Assembly: GCA_964488865.1 (NCBI GenBank)
Contig: CAZAWR010000033.1
Coordinates: 1-64,000, forward strand
DNA: 64,000 nt
From: MWCO01 sp964488865
Lineage (GTDB): Bacteria; Myxococcota_A; Polyangia; Polyangiales; Polyangiaceae
Reading direction: 5' to 3'
Both the position numbers and the translations under genes were made by a program. Below the pieces are notes generated by a model. The model had not been told where the DNA came from. It saw only the letters and a program-made list of their open reading frames with translations, and did no database searches. Below, in pieces: positions 32,411-41,755 of this stretch (position 1 is the stretch's first letter; the number at the start of each line of letters is the position of its first letter).

Positions 32411-33319
32411 ATGAAACAGACAAGACCCTTGCTTGCTCGGTTCGTGGTGCTCTGGGGTGTGATGGCAGCCGTTGCCGTGACGCCGGCGTGTTCCGGCCAG
32501 GGGGAGGGCCCCGTCAGCACGGAAGCGACCGAGGGCGAAGCGGCGGAGCCGTCCGCGGGGGAGCAGGCCCTCACGGAAACGGAAGAGGCTGGCGAGCCAG
32601 GCGGCAAGCTGCTCCAGACGATGCTTCGGGAGAGTCTGCGGCAGGCGAATCTGCGCCCGGAGCAGCAGGTGGCGGTGCGCGAGATCCAGCAAGACGTGCG
32701 AACAAAGACGCGAACCGCGAGGCAAGCGCGGCGCGCTCTCGTGCTTACCGTGGCGGATGGGGTGGCCGCAGGCGCCATCGATGACGCGAAGGTCGGGGCA
32801 GGGCTCGACGCGCTCGTGCGCGAGGTGGAGCTTGCGAAGCCGGTCGTGCAAGATGGGCTGAACCGGTTGCACCGGACGCTGGACCCGGCGCAGCGTGAGG
32901 CGGTCGTTCATGCCCTGGGAAGCCAGCTTCGGAGTCGGCGGGACAGGATGGAAGGACGAGGGGGGCTGCGTGGGGTGGTCGCGATGCGGTTGGGTCGGCT
33001 CGCGACCGCGCTGGAGCTCACGCCCGAGCAGAAGTCGGTGCTTCGCGAGCGTCTGCGTACGGAGTTTCAGCAAGGCGGCGGGCTGCAGGACAAACGTGGG
33101 GAGCACGTGGCTCGGCTGCGAGAAGTCGGAGCCGCGTTTGCCTCGCCGGGGTTCGACGCGCGACAGTTGGACCTCGGCAAGGATGCACCGGAGCTGACGC
33201 GCAAGGTCACGACAAGGCTGGTGGGGCTGACGAAGGTGGTGGCCGCGGAGCTGACGACAGGGCAGCGCGAGAAGCTGGCGCAGATGATCCGGGAGCGAGG
33301 GGGAACCGAGAACGAATAG
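32411..33319 (+). CDS. Helical lipoprotein with LTxxQ-like motifs
   Basis: 302 aa. Signal peptide with lipobox TPAC, an acidic linker, then a helical region rich in Gln/Arg/Leu with LTPEQKSVLRERLRTEF and ELTTGQREKLAQMI, motifs similar in spacing to Spy/CpxP-type chaperones. AGGAGACG precedes the ATG at 32411. It is divergent from the ECF operon, whose first gene starts about 190 bp away, which suggests shared envelope-stress control. The function is inferred from motif and context only. Confidence 0.65.
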   Translation: MKQTRPLLARFVVLWGVMAAVAVTPACSGQGEGPVSTEATEGEAAEPSAGEQALTETEEAGEPGGKLLQTMLRESLRQANLRPEQQVAVREIQQDVRTKTRTARQARRALVLTVADGVAAGAIDDAKVGAGLDALVREVELAKPVVQDGLNRLHRTLDPAQREAVVHALGSQLRSRRDRMEGRGGLRGVVAMRLGRLATALELTPEQKSVLRERLRTEFQQGGGLQDKRGEHVARLREVGAAFASPGFDARQLDLGKDAPELTRKVTTRLVGLTKVVAAELTTGQREKLAQMIRERGGTENE

Positions 33320-33416
33320 CGTTGGGACGGGAATCGTCCAGGGCGACGAGACGGCTTTGCGCCTTGCTGTTGTGCTCGCGTTGACGGAGGCACTTCGCCT
33401 CGATAGCGTCGCGCCC

Positions 33417-34604
33417 ATGGAGTTCCCCACGGGCCACGGGCTGCATTACCTCGACAACGCTGCGACCACGTTTCCGAAGCCGGCGTCGGTGCTGCAGCAC
33501 GCCGTCAACTTCTGCGCGACGGCATGCGTCAACCCGGGCAGGTCGACGTTCGATCTGGCGATCGAGGCGGAGACGATGTTGTTGGGTGCGCGCAAGAAGC
33601 TGAGCAAGCTATTCGGGGGTACGGACCCGAACCGGCTGGTGTTCGGGTACAACGCGACGGACGCGTTGAACCTGGTCATCTTCGGCGTGTTGCGTGGGGG
33701 TGGACACGTGGTGACGACGCGGCTCGAGCACAACTCGGTGCTACGTCCGATCGAGCATTGCGTGGATGACTATGGGGTGGAGGTGACGCATCTGCGGTTC
33801 GACGGGGACGGGTTCGTGGACCCGCAGGACCTGCGGAAGGCGATCCGGAAGGACACGAAGCTGGTGGTGATGAACCATGGGTCGAACGTGATCGGAGTGG
33901 TACAGGCGGTGGAGGAGATGGGGCCGATCTGTCGGGAGGCGGGGGTTCCGTTCTGCATCGACGCGGCGCAGACGGCGGGGATGATCCCGATCGACATGCA
34001 GGCGATGCAGGTCGACATCGTGGCGTTCACGGGGCACAAGTCCTTGCTGGGGCCGATGGGCATCGGCGGGTTGTGCGTGGGCGCGGGCGTGGAGATCGGT
34101 CACACGCGGGCGGGCGGGACAGGGGTCAACTCGGCGCAGCGGCTGCACCTGGACGAGTACCCGTACCGGCTGGAGTTCGGGACGCCGAACATGATGGGCA
34201 TTGCCGGGTTGTCGAAGGGTGTGGATTTCATCCTCGAGAGCGGAGGGGTGGAGCACGTGCATGCGAGAGAGATGGGGCTGGCGAAGGTGCTGTGGGATGG
34301 GCTTCGCACCACGGAAGGGGTGACGCTGTACTGTGCGCGGCACCTCGAGCGAAGGACGCCCGTCTTCTCGTTCAACATCGATGGGCTGGACCCGTCGTAC
34401 GTGGGGACGCGGCTGGACGTGGACTTCGACGTGGCGTGCAGGACGGGTCTGCACTGTGCGCCGCTGGTGCACGAGGACATCGGTACGGCGCCACACGGGG
34501 CGGTGCGATTGAGCATCGGCCCGCTGACGAAAGCGGAGGACGTGGACGCGGCGGTGGCGGCGGTTCGTGAGCTTGCCGCGGAGCGGACAGGTCACGCGCG
34601 GTGA
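33417..34604 (+). CDS. Class V aminotransferase, cysteine-desulfurase-like
   Basis: 395 aa PLP enzyme. N-terminus HYLDNAATTFPKPASV is the classic start of the cysteine desulfurase family. The PLP lysine is in FTGHKSLLGPMGIGGL, and a conserved Cys in RTGLHCAPLVHE corresponds to the catalytic Cys of group II desulfurases. It could supply sulfur for Fe-S or thio-cofactor assembly, but no suf/isc gene is adjacent. ATG at 33417 fits the family N-terminus; the frame is open 20 codons upstream. Confidence 0.88.
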   Translation: MEFPTGHGLHYLDNAATTFPKPASVLQHAVNFCATACVNPGRSTFDLAIEAETMLLGARKKLSKLFGGTDPNRLVFGYNATDALNLVIFGVLRGGGHVVTTRLEHNSVLRPIEHCVDDYGVEVTHLRFDGDGFVDPQDLRKAIRKDTKLVVMNHGSNVIGVVQAVEEMGPICREAGVPFCIDAAQTAGMIPIDMQAMQVDIVAFTGHKSLLGPMGIGGLCVGAGVEIGHTRAGGTGVNSAQRLHLDEYPYRLEFGTPNMMGIAGLSKGVDFILESGGVEHVHAREMGLAKVLWDGLRTTEGVTLYCARHLERRTPVFSFNIDGLDPSYVGTRLDVDFDVACRTGLHCAPLVHEDIGTAPHGAVRLSIGPLTKAEDVDAAVAAVRELAAERTGHAR

Positions 34605-34677
34605 CGTTGAACGAACAGTGATTCCCGCTGGGAGCTACGTCCCAGCGGTCACGGTAGGCGTACTGTCGGGGAGTTGA

Positions 34678-35904
34678 TCAGGGAGTGGGGGTGGTGCAGG
34701 TGGGCGCGTCGTTCGTGCCCTTCTCGCAGGTTTGGCCCGAAGTGCAGCCGTAGACCGTCAAGGCTGGGAGGATGTCGCAATCCGGATCCCAGACCGCGCA
34801 GTTGCAGTCGCAGCCATCGCTCGCTCCGGCATCGTAGTAGTTGACGTCGCAGGACCAACCGGCGGGAACGCAGGTGCCAGCGCTGCTACATGCGTCACCC
34901 GTCCCGCACCCCACGATCGGCAACGCGGGGACAGCGCAGTCGGGATCTCCCGCGCCGCATGCGCAATCGCAGTTGATACCATCGTCGAACTTGGCTTCCT
35001 CGCACGTCCAACCTGTGGCAACGCCCGTGCACACGCCGGCGTCGTTCGTGTCCTTCTCGCAGGTCTGGCCTGGCGCGCAGCCAAAGATTTCCAAGGCCGG
35101 GACGACGTCGCAGTCTGGGTCCCAGGCGCCGCATTCGCAATCGCAGCCGTCGGCGGCGTCGTAGTAGCTGAGGGGGCACGTCCACCCAGCGACGGGCTCG
35201 ACGACGAGCGTTTCGGTGTTGTCGACCGTCAAGCACGCTCCGCCAGGCACGAGCTCCATGGTCTCAGGGTCGATCTCCGCGAGGGTGACGTCAGCGTAGG
35301 TGACAGAGATGGGGCCCGCTTCGATGTCCGACGTGTCCGCGATGGTGATGTTGCCGGACTGCTGCCAGAAAACCTTGTCGGGTTGATCGTCCTGGTCGGT
35401 GTCAGCGAGTACGAGCAAGCACTGCAGGCAGGTGGAGTAGGCGAGGTTGTCGCCGGCGCCGAGGTCGAAGGTCCCGGTGTCGGGCGCGTAGAGCTCCATC
35501 ACGAAGATGTCGGGGTCGGTACCGATGATGTTGGGGTCGATGTCTGCGGTGTAGGTCTGGCCGCCGTACTGGTTGATGCCGCGGACCCTCTCTCCGGTGA
35601 AGGTGAAAGAGGTGCAGCCGCTGCTGCCTGCCGCGCCAGCCTCGCCCGCCGAGCCAGCCTCGCCTGCCGAGCCAGCCTCGCCCGCGCCGCCGCCCGTGCC
35701 GCCGGTCGCGCCGCCCGTGCCGCCGGTCGCGCCGCCCGTGCCGCCGGTTGCGCCGCCCGTGCCGCCGGTCGCACCGCCCGTGCCGCCGGTCGCGCCGCCC
35801 GTGCCGCCGCCGCCCGTGCCCGGATCCTCATCGTCGCTTCCGCAAGCCACGAGCCCAACAAGAAGACCAAGTGTCGCTACCGCTGCCAAAGAAGAAATGC
35901 GCAT
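34678..35904 (-). CDS. Lipoprotein with Gly/Thr/Ala linker and three Cys-rich CDCxC repeats
   Basis: 408 aa. Signal peptide with lipobox LVAC, then GGATGG repeats coded by tandem DNA. A globular region (about 85-245) with few motifs follows. The C-terminal 160 residues contain three units of the form W-x-C-x4-(Y/F)-x2-x-DxxxCDC-x-C-x3-DPDC, ending with G-x2-C-x-x-C pairs. The repeats are probably disulphide-bonded or metal-binding. AGGAG lies 8 nt before the ATG at 35904. The function is unknown. Confidence 0.78.
   Translation of the reverse strand: MRISSLAAVATLGLLVGLVACGSDDEDPGTGGGGTGGATGGTGGATGGTGGATGGTGGATGGTGGATGGTGGGAGEAGSAGEAGSAGEAGAAGSSGCTSFTFTGERVRGINQYGGQTYTADIDPNIIGTDPDIFVMELYAPDTGTFDLGAGDNLAYSTCLQCLLVLADTDQDDQPDKVFWQQSGNITIADTSDIEAGPISVTYADVTLAEIDPETMELVPGGACLTVDNTETLVVEPVAGWTCPLSYYDAADGCDCECGAWDPDCDVVPALEIFGCAPGQTCEKDTNDAGVCTGVATGWTCEEAKFDDGINCDCACGAGDPDCAVPALPIVGCGTGDACSSAGTCVPAGWSCDVNYYDAGASDGCDCNCAVWDPDCDILPALTVYGCTSGQTCEKGTNDAPTCTTPTP
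35682..35820 (-). repeat. Tandem repeats coding the Gly/Thr/Ala linker
   Basis: Repeats of CGCCCGTGCCGCCGGTCG-type units on the plus strand, read as GGTGGAT on the minus strand. They code the linker of the lipoprotein at 34678-35904. Repeat number is probably variable. Confidence 0.75.
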
Positions 35905-36205
35905 GCCTCTACTCCTCATCTGATCCACGGCGCTGCCGTGGAATAGTTTTGTGAGCGCATGGTACCGCACGCAGGCCGGACACGCCGCAAGAAAGGTACG
36001 AATCTGGCCTACATGGGCCTTTCTGCCCGGTTTTCGCGCTATCCTCACCGCGGGTATGCGCCCGCCATTCCCGATCTTGCCCGGGCCGTTCAGGACGTAA
36101 GTCTCTGCCGACGATGCCCCTCGATTGTGGATGGTCTTGGCGGTTGTGGTGGCTTCCGTCGCGCTCTCCAGTTGCACCAAGCCCAGACTGGGCACATCCG
36201 GCCAT

Positions 36206-39200
36206 TCACATCGGCGCTACCACCCGAACGTCGCCGTGGATCTTGGCGCCGCCCTTCCTCCACCAGTTCACAATCTGCGTCGAGGAGTTCAGCACCACCT
36301 GCTGCGGGAAGAAGCCCGCGAACCCGTCCTGCACCACGATCTTGCGCGACCACGTGCGCCCCGCCCCCGCCGACGGCGCTCCCACGGTCCATCGCAGCGT
36401 TCCCGCCGTGGCGTCCTGGTACGCGATGCGAACGTCCCCCGCGGCCGACACCGTGATGCTCGCATCGTCGCCCACGATGTGACGCCCGTCTGTGAAGGAG
36501 CTCTCGTCGGTCCCGGTCCCGTCGTCCGCGACCTCGATGCCCACCAACTCGGTGCCGTCTTGCGCGAGGTGCATGTACTTGACCGTCTCGTCGAACCCAT
36601 CCACGTAGGCGATGTGCCAGTCGCCAGCGTCGTCGATGGCGAGTGACGCGCCCATCCCGACGTCGCCCGTGTCGACCGGCGGGGTCCCGTCGCTCTGGCC
36701 GTCGAGCACCGTGGTGACCCAGCCGCCCTGGTCTTGCCTGGCCTGCACGAGGTTGCCGCGGATGCGATCGTAGTAGACGATGCCGAGCGCGCCACCGGGT
36801 CCCCGGGCCATCGAGATGTACCCGCCGATCGCTTCGGGGTAGGCGTCGACCTTGGTCCCGTCGAGGAGCGCCACGCAGGTGCCGTTCAAGCAGCCCGTGC
36901 CGGACGCGCACTTCGGCTCGCAGTCACTGGTTCGCGTCGCGCAGCGCAGCGTGTCCGCGAAGCACTTCTCGGCTCCCGTGCAGAGATGGTCGCGGCAAGG
37001 CGTCTCGGCGTCCACGGCCACGTCCTCGAAGGTCCAGTCACCCGTCCCGGACGGGGTGGCGGAGGTCGCTCGGGCCAGCACCACGCGCGACGTCGCAAAC
37101 CCGTCGCTCCCTGGCTCGATCAGCTGGAACGCGACGATGGGGACACCGCCTGCGATCAGCAGTTTCGCGTACCTGCCCGCCTGCACGTCGGTCTTCTGGA
37201 ACACGGTGGAGACGGACCAGGCGGCGCCGTCGTACAGGGCGAGCTTGAGGGCCTTGTTGGTGAAGTCCCAGTACGCCACCCGCGGGTTGCCGGCGTCGTC
37301 GACCTTCAAACTCGTCCAGAGGCCGACGTCGGGCCCCGCGGCATCGAGGCCGCCTCGCCAGGATTCGGTGTCGAAGACGGTCTCGTCCGCTTCTTCGTCG
37401 GGGACGCCGTCCACCTGCTCCCAGTCGACGGCCGACCCGTTCCACTTGCCGACGACGAGGTCGCCGTAGCTCACGTTGCCTTCCCAGTCCGCCTCGTTGT
37501 ATCCGGCGATCCAGAGGGTGCCGTCGGGCGCGACGTCGGCGGAGGTGTAGGCCCCGACGAGGCCTGGTTCGAGAATGACGCAGGGGTCGGCGCCTTCCGC
37601 GCCGCAGGGCGGGGGGCCTGTGTCGGGCTTGCCGTTGTCACTCGACTCGGAGTCGTCGCCGCAGTTGCATCCGGTCCACGAGCCCGCGATCGCGACGACG
37701 GCTGCGCCCGCGAGCGTGTTGCGCAGGGTCCGGGACCGAGCCCGGCGACGCAAGCCGAGGCCCATCAAGCCGAGGCCTACGAGGGCTGCGGCGCCCAAGC
37801 CGCGGTGATTGGACGAACCGGGGACCGAGCATCCGCACCCCTCGGTGGCGGTGTCTGTCTTGCTCGGTCGGCCACGGATGAGTCCTTGCTGCTTCTGCGC
37901 GACGTTGCCTTCCTCGTCCTTCACTTCGACGGTGACGTTGATTGCGCCGTCGGGAACGGGCAGGTCCGACAGTGCGTCCAGCCCGCTCCATCCGCTGACC
38001 GAGCCGTCGTCGAAGCGATAGCGGGCGGAGAGTGCGGTGCGGTCGGACACCACGTCCCATCCGTCGACCTTCAAGCCATCGTGCTCGTTCCAGGCGACAT
38101 CGACGACGGGGGCCTGGATGTCCATGCGCACGTCGAGCAGGGCTGGGGAGGGGTCTTCGGTTTCGGGTTGGCCGGCGACGCGTGACTTGACGGCGATGGT
38201 GTGCACGCCCTGCATGAGCAGGAAGGGGTCATCGACGACGAGCTCGCCGGAGGGGCGCCAGGTATGCCAGAGGCCGTTACCGATCTTGTAGGTGTACTCG
38301 ATGGAGTTGGAGCCGTAGTCGAGGGAGGAGTAAGCGCGCAGCACGACCCGGGGGCGATTGGCGGTGGTGGCGGTGGTGAGGCGGAAGCCATCGGCGGATG
38401 CGGACTTCTCGAGGATCTCGACGGTGGTTCTGGACGTGAGCGCGGTGGTGGCGGGGGCGATGCCCAAGCCCGCGAACACGCCGAGGAAGCTATCGTTATC
38501 CTTGTGGAGTCGCTTGATGCCGGCCTGCTGGAGGTCGAGGGTGAGGCCGAAGCTGGTGAGCATGTTGGAGACCTGGAAGGCGGGGATGTTGCCGAGGAAG
38601 TCTCCTGCGAGTCCTTCGACGACAGCGGCGAGGGCGCTCGCGATGGCAGCGGGGTCGTCCTTGAGCAGGTCTGCGTTGGTGACGACGGGGTTGTTGACGT
38701 AGATCTTGTCGAGGACGGGGGTGATGCCCTCGGCGGAGACGGTGAGGTTGATGGGGACATCGAGGTCGAACTGCGCAGTGAAGGCGCGGACGAAGCGGTC
38801 GGACGACCAGATGTAGAAGTCGATCATCGCCTCGTTGAGGGCGACGCGGACGAGGGGATCGGTTTCGATGTTGGAGCCGTCGCCGAGGGTGATGATCGGG
38901 GGCTGCTGTGGCCGGACGACGAGGGCGAGGGGGGCTCGTTGTTTTTGGTGGGTGAGGAAGGGGATGGAGGGGACGAGGAGGCCGAAGAGGCCTGTGGAGA
39001 GCATGTCAATCTGCTCGGTGGAGACGCCGAGGCAGAGGATGCCGCTGTTGTAAGCCGAGCCCATGGCGTAGTTGAGGAAGCGTTCGGAGAGGGCGAAGCC
39101 GACGTGGGGGCCCTCACCGACCCAGCCGTAGAGGGCGTTGCCGCGCAATTCGTTGGGTTGGGGGATCCCGGTGGGCAGGGCGAGGTCGACGGGGGTCACG

Positions 39201-40303
39201 CAGTTGGACACGGGGCGAGGGACCACGCCTCCGAACATGCCGAGGGTGGCGCCGCCGGCGACGGGGTTGAGGTCGCCCCAGGAAGCGGCGGGGTCGTCGT
39301 CCCGCATGCCTGGACCGCCGACAGCGAACAGGAAGTCGAGTGCGCCTTTGGTACCAGGGGAGATGGACGCGAGCATGCCGCTCAGGTCGACGTGTCCGTC
39401 GAGGCCCAGCATCATCGAGACGCAGGCTCCATCGGGGTACATGCACTTGCCCTCTTGGTCCTCGGTACCGGCAGGACAGACGGGGTCCTTGGTCGGGTCG
39501 GCGGAGAGACAGAGCATTTGGTTCATGGTCTCGACGATGGTGTCGGTGAAGCCGCCGATGATCATGCCGCCGACGAGGGGCTTGAGGGTGTTGAGGGCGG
39601 TGTCGTCGAGGCCGCCGCCGCAGAAGTGCAGGGCGTCGGTGACGGCGTTCTCGTCGATGGTGACCTCGGTGATGGAGAGCTTGGAGTAGCCGACGCGGGA
39701 GGTGTGCTGTTGGTTTCGCTCGACTTCGACCGAGAGCTCGACCTGGATGGGGACGTCGGCGTAGGTCATGGTGTCGGGGTTGCAGTCGTTGTTGCCGCCG
39801 CCGGACATGGCGCCGCTGACGCCGAGGCCTGGGATCCAAAGGACGGTGCCTTCGATGGGAAGGATCTTGAGGCGCAGGGGGATGGTGCCTTTGCCGAGGA
39901 TCCCGTTGGGATTGACGCTGGAGAGGTCGATTTGGGCGGCGCCCAAGTTGATCTCGGCGATGCAGGTGTCATTGGCGGCGTCGGGCCCGTCGATGCACAC
40001 GGTGATGTTGGTGCCGAGCCCTGCGGCCAGGTCCACGCGCTGGATCGGGAAGGTGATGACACCGCCTTCGGCGTCGGGGTCGGCGGCGAGGAATTGGGTG
40101 GCAAGGCCGCCGATGTTGGCCTCGAGGAAGTTGAGGCCCGACTCGGTGACGCGCACGGAGGCCGCATTTTCGATGCGGGCCGAGGGATCGAAGCCCGCGG
40201 GCAGGGGTTGCATGCCGGCGCAACTCTCGCCGGTCGCTCCCGTGCACGCCGCCACGCTCATCACCCCAAGAAAACCAAGAACATGCTTCAGCCAACGAGG
40301 CAT
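36206..40303 (-). CDS. Giant lipoprotein with internal MYXO-CTERM-like tail joined to a second lipoprotein-like beta-propeller
   Basis: 1365 aa in one frame. It starts with a signal peptide (lipobox VAAC) and a long beta-rich first part. Near residues 825-855 comes EGCGCSVPGSS, a hydrophobic run (GLGAAALVGLGLMGLGL) and RRRARS, exactly a MYXO-CTERM ending, but no stop follows. The next residues are RTLRNTLAGAAVVAIAGSWTG then CNCGDD, which reads as a second lipoprotein signal peptide. The last 500 residues hold tandem propeller-like units (DDAGNPRVAYWDF, AIDDAGDWHIAYVDG) and a Cys-rich insert. An internal ATG at 37765 could restart a 519-aa protein. Either a genuine fusion or a lost stop. Confidence 0.75.
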   Translation of the reverse strand: MPRWLKHVLGFLGVMSVAACTGATGESCAGMQPLPAGFDPSARIENAASVRVTESGLNFLEANIGGLATQFLAADPDAEGGVITFPIQRVDLAAGLGTNITVCIDGPDAANDTCIAEINLGAAQIDLSSVNPNGILGKGTIPLRLKILPIEGTVLWIPGLGVSGAMSGGGNNDCNPDTMTYADVPIQVELSVEVERNQQHTSRVGYSKLSITEVTIDENAVTDALHFCGGGLDDTALNTLKPLVGGMIIGGFTDTIVETMNQMLCLSADPTKDPVCPAGTEDQEGKCMYPDGACVSMMLGLDGHVDLSGMLASISPGTKGALDFLFAVGGPGMRDDDPAASWGDLNPVAGGATLGMFGGVVPRPVSNCVTPVDLALPTGIPQPNELRGNALYGWVGEGPHVGFALSERFLNYAMGSAYNSGILCLGVSTEQIDMLSTGLFGLLVPSIPFLTHQKQRAPLALVVRPQQPPIITLGDGSNIETDPLVRVALNEAMIDFYIWSSDRFVRAFTAQFDLDVPINLTVSAEGITPVLDKIYVNNPVVTNADLLKDDPAAIASALAAVVEGLAGDFLGNIPAFQVSNMLTSFGLTLDLQQAGIKRLHKDNDSFLGVFAGLGIAPATTALTSRTTVEILEKSASADGFRLTTATTANRPRVVLRAYSSLDYGSNSIEYTYKIGNGLWHTWRPSGELVVDDPFLLMQGVHTIAVKSRVAGQPETEDPSPALLDVRMDIQAPVVDVAWNEHDGLKVDGWDVVSDRTALSARYRFDDGSVSGWSGLDALSDLPVPDGAINVTVEVKDEEGNVAQKQQGLIRGRPSKTDTATEGCGCSVPGSSNHRGLGAAALVGLGLMGLGLRRRARSRTLRNTLAGAAVVAIAGSWTGCNCGDDSESSDNGKPDTGPPPCGAEGADPCVILEPGLVGAYTSADVAPDGTLWIAGYNEADWEGNVSYGDLVVGKWNGSAVDWEQVDGVPDEEADETVFDTESWRGGLDAAGPDVGLWTSLKVDDAGNPRVAYWDFTNKALKLALYDGAAWSVSTVFQKTDVQAGRYAKLLIAGGVPIVAFQLIEPGSDGFATSRVVLARATSATPSGTGDWTFEDVAVDAETPCRDHLCTGAEKCFADTLRCATRTSDCEPKCASGTGCLNGTCVALLDGTKVDAYPEAIGGYISMARGPGGALGIVYYDRIRGNLVQARQDQGGWVTTVLDGQSDGTPPVDTGDVGMGASLAIDDAGDWHIAYVDGFDETVKYMHLAQDGTELVGIEVADDGTGTDESSFTDGRHIVGDDASITVSAAGDVRIAYQDATAGTLRWTVGAPSAGAGRTWSRKIVVQDGFAGFFPQQVVLNSSTQIVNWWRKGGAKIHGDVRVVAPM

Positions 40304-40473
40304 GGGACCTCCCTTTACGCGCTCACCAACGTCAATCATAGTGGAGTCTACCCGTCGTGCACGCGTGGACGCAACGGCACGATTGCTCTCTCCGCCCGTC
40401 GCGTCGCCCCGGAACACGGGCGGTCGAGCGGAGGGCTCGAGGGATCGTCGAGGTTGGGTCGGTGGGGCCGACA

Positions 40474-41505
40474 TCACGGGCAGGAGGGAAGGACCTTCAC
40501 GGCGCTCGCGGCGAAACTGCCCTCGAGGCGGAAGGCGTCCGCATCGGGAGGGGAACACGCGGCGTTCGTCGCCGAGCACCAGTCGGCCTTCTCCCCGGCG
40601 AGGATCTTGCCGTTCGCGTCCCGCGCGCAGCGCTTGCCCTCACGCCCCCCTTCGTTGAAGTCCTCTCCGTAGGTCATCGCGCTACCCGACAGCGCCACGC
40701 ACAACGTCTGCGTCATCTCCGGGATCCAGACTTCGTCCGATTCCTCGAGCTCGATGTACCCCGTGAGCTTTGCCCCGTTGGTCCACTGCATCTTCTGCCC
40801 TTCGTTGCGATCGGGCTTGCAGTCGTTGTCGAAGCTCAGGTTGTCACCGTCCCACCCGCCGATGCAGTTGCCTCCGGAAGAGATCCTCCCCTCGGTCATC
40901 ATCACCTCGTGCAGCGGCAAGATGATCGCGCTCGACTCGTCGTCCGTGAGGTAGATGGCGACCGTGATGTCCGCGATGGACTCGGTCAGCTCGAACAGCG
41001 TGTCGGTCCCGTCGGTCGACGTCTTGATCGCGACCTCCATGGGTTGCGCCATGAAGCCTTCGACGGTTTCGTTGATGTAGCAGTAGCCGTTTACCGGGTT
41101 GAGCTGCACGTGGGCGCCGCCGGTCTTCACGCGCTGGTTGGCGATGTCCAGCTCCATGAGCCAAGTGAAGCGGCCGGTGCCTTCCTGGAAGCACATCGGG
41201 AGATTCAGGGCCACGCCTTTGGTGACCACGTTGTCCTGGAGGAACTGCCCAGCGAGCACGTCGGGCTTGAGCACCTCGAGCTGGGACATGCGGAAGGACA
41301 GCTTGTCCGAGCCCGTGTTGTCGTGCCACGCCATGCACGCTTCGCCCACGGAGCCAATTCCGCAGCCCGGGTCGGTGGGCCAGCACGTCTGGGAGCCCGA
41401 GCCCCCGGTTCCGCCCTCTTCCTCACTGCCGCAAGCGGCAAGAATCATCGTGGCGACCGTGACGCTCGCAGCGAGCGTCGTCATGACCGTGAGCTTCGTT
41501 CGCAT
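40474..41505 (-). CDS. Lipoprotein, unknown function
   Basis: 343 aa. Signal peptide with lipobox LAAC, a short Gly/Ser linker, then a beta-rich globular part with several Cys (CWPTDPGCGIGS, CMAWHD, LCVALSG, CARDANG, CSATNAAC). No named domain is recognised. It precedes the large fused lipoprotein on the same strand (170 bp apart) and may be transcribed with it. Confidence 0.7.
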   Translation of the reverse strand: MRTKLTVMTTLAASVTVATMILAACGSEEEGGTGGSGSQTCWPTDPGCGIGSVGEACMAWHDNTGSDKLSFRMSQLEVLKPDVLAGQFLQDNVVTKGVALNLPMCFQEGTGRFTWLMELDIANQRVKTGGAHVQLNPVNGYCYINETVEGFMAQPMEVAIKTSTDGTDTLFELTESIADITVAIYLTDDESSAIILPLHEVMMTEGRISSGGNCIGGWDGDNLSFDNDCKPDRNEGQKMQWTNGAKLTGYIELEESDEVWIPEMTQTLCVALSGSAMTYGEDFNEGGREGKRCARDANGKILAGEKADWCSATNAACSPPDADAFRLEGSFAASAVKVLPSCP

Positions 41506-41634
41506 ACTCCAGGGCCTCCTTCCGGTTCGTGGCAGCGTTCGGGAGCATACCTGGCCGGGGGCGGGAGCGCGACGACCTCGCGTAGGATTCTCGGATAACG
41601 CAGAGCGGCAATCGGCGATGAGCTGTGAGCTGGT

Positions 41635-41755
41635 CCCAAATCAAGCACTGTTCGAAGAACGTGTTTTGGTTTGGGGCTATCCGAGCTGAAGGCGAGGCGT
41701 TTTGGGGTGAGCCGCGGTGAGCGCGGCGAGGGGGGAGCGCTTGATTTGGGGCTAG
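41635..41755 (-). repeat. Dispersed structured repeat, copy 2 (shortened, inverted)
   Basis: 121 bp starting CCCAAATCAAGC and ending GCTTGATTTGGG plus GCTAG, so both terminal inverted repeats are present. Read on the minus strand it matches copies 1 and 3 but lacks the hairpin block (about 45 bp) near one end. Its right edge overlaps the stop codon of the phosphomutase gene (41752-41754). Confidence 0.82.

Noticed and set aside
38201..40672. Long plus-strand open frame opposite the large lipoprotein
   Set aside because: Composition (Gly/Glu/Asp/Val repeats) mirrors the minus-strand gene in the reverse complement; no start site or recognised motif.
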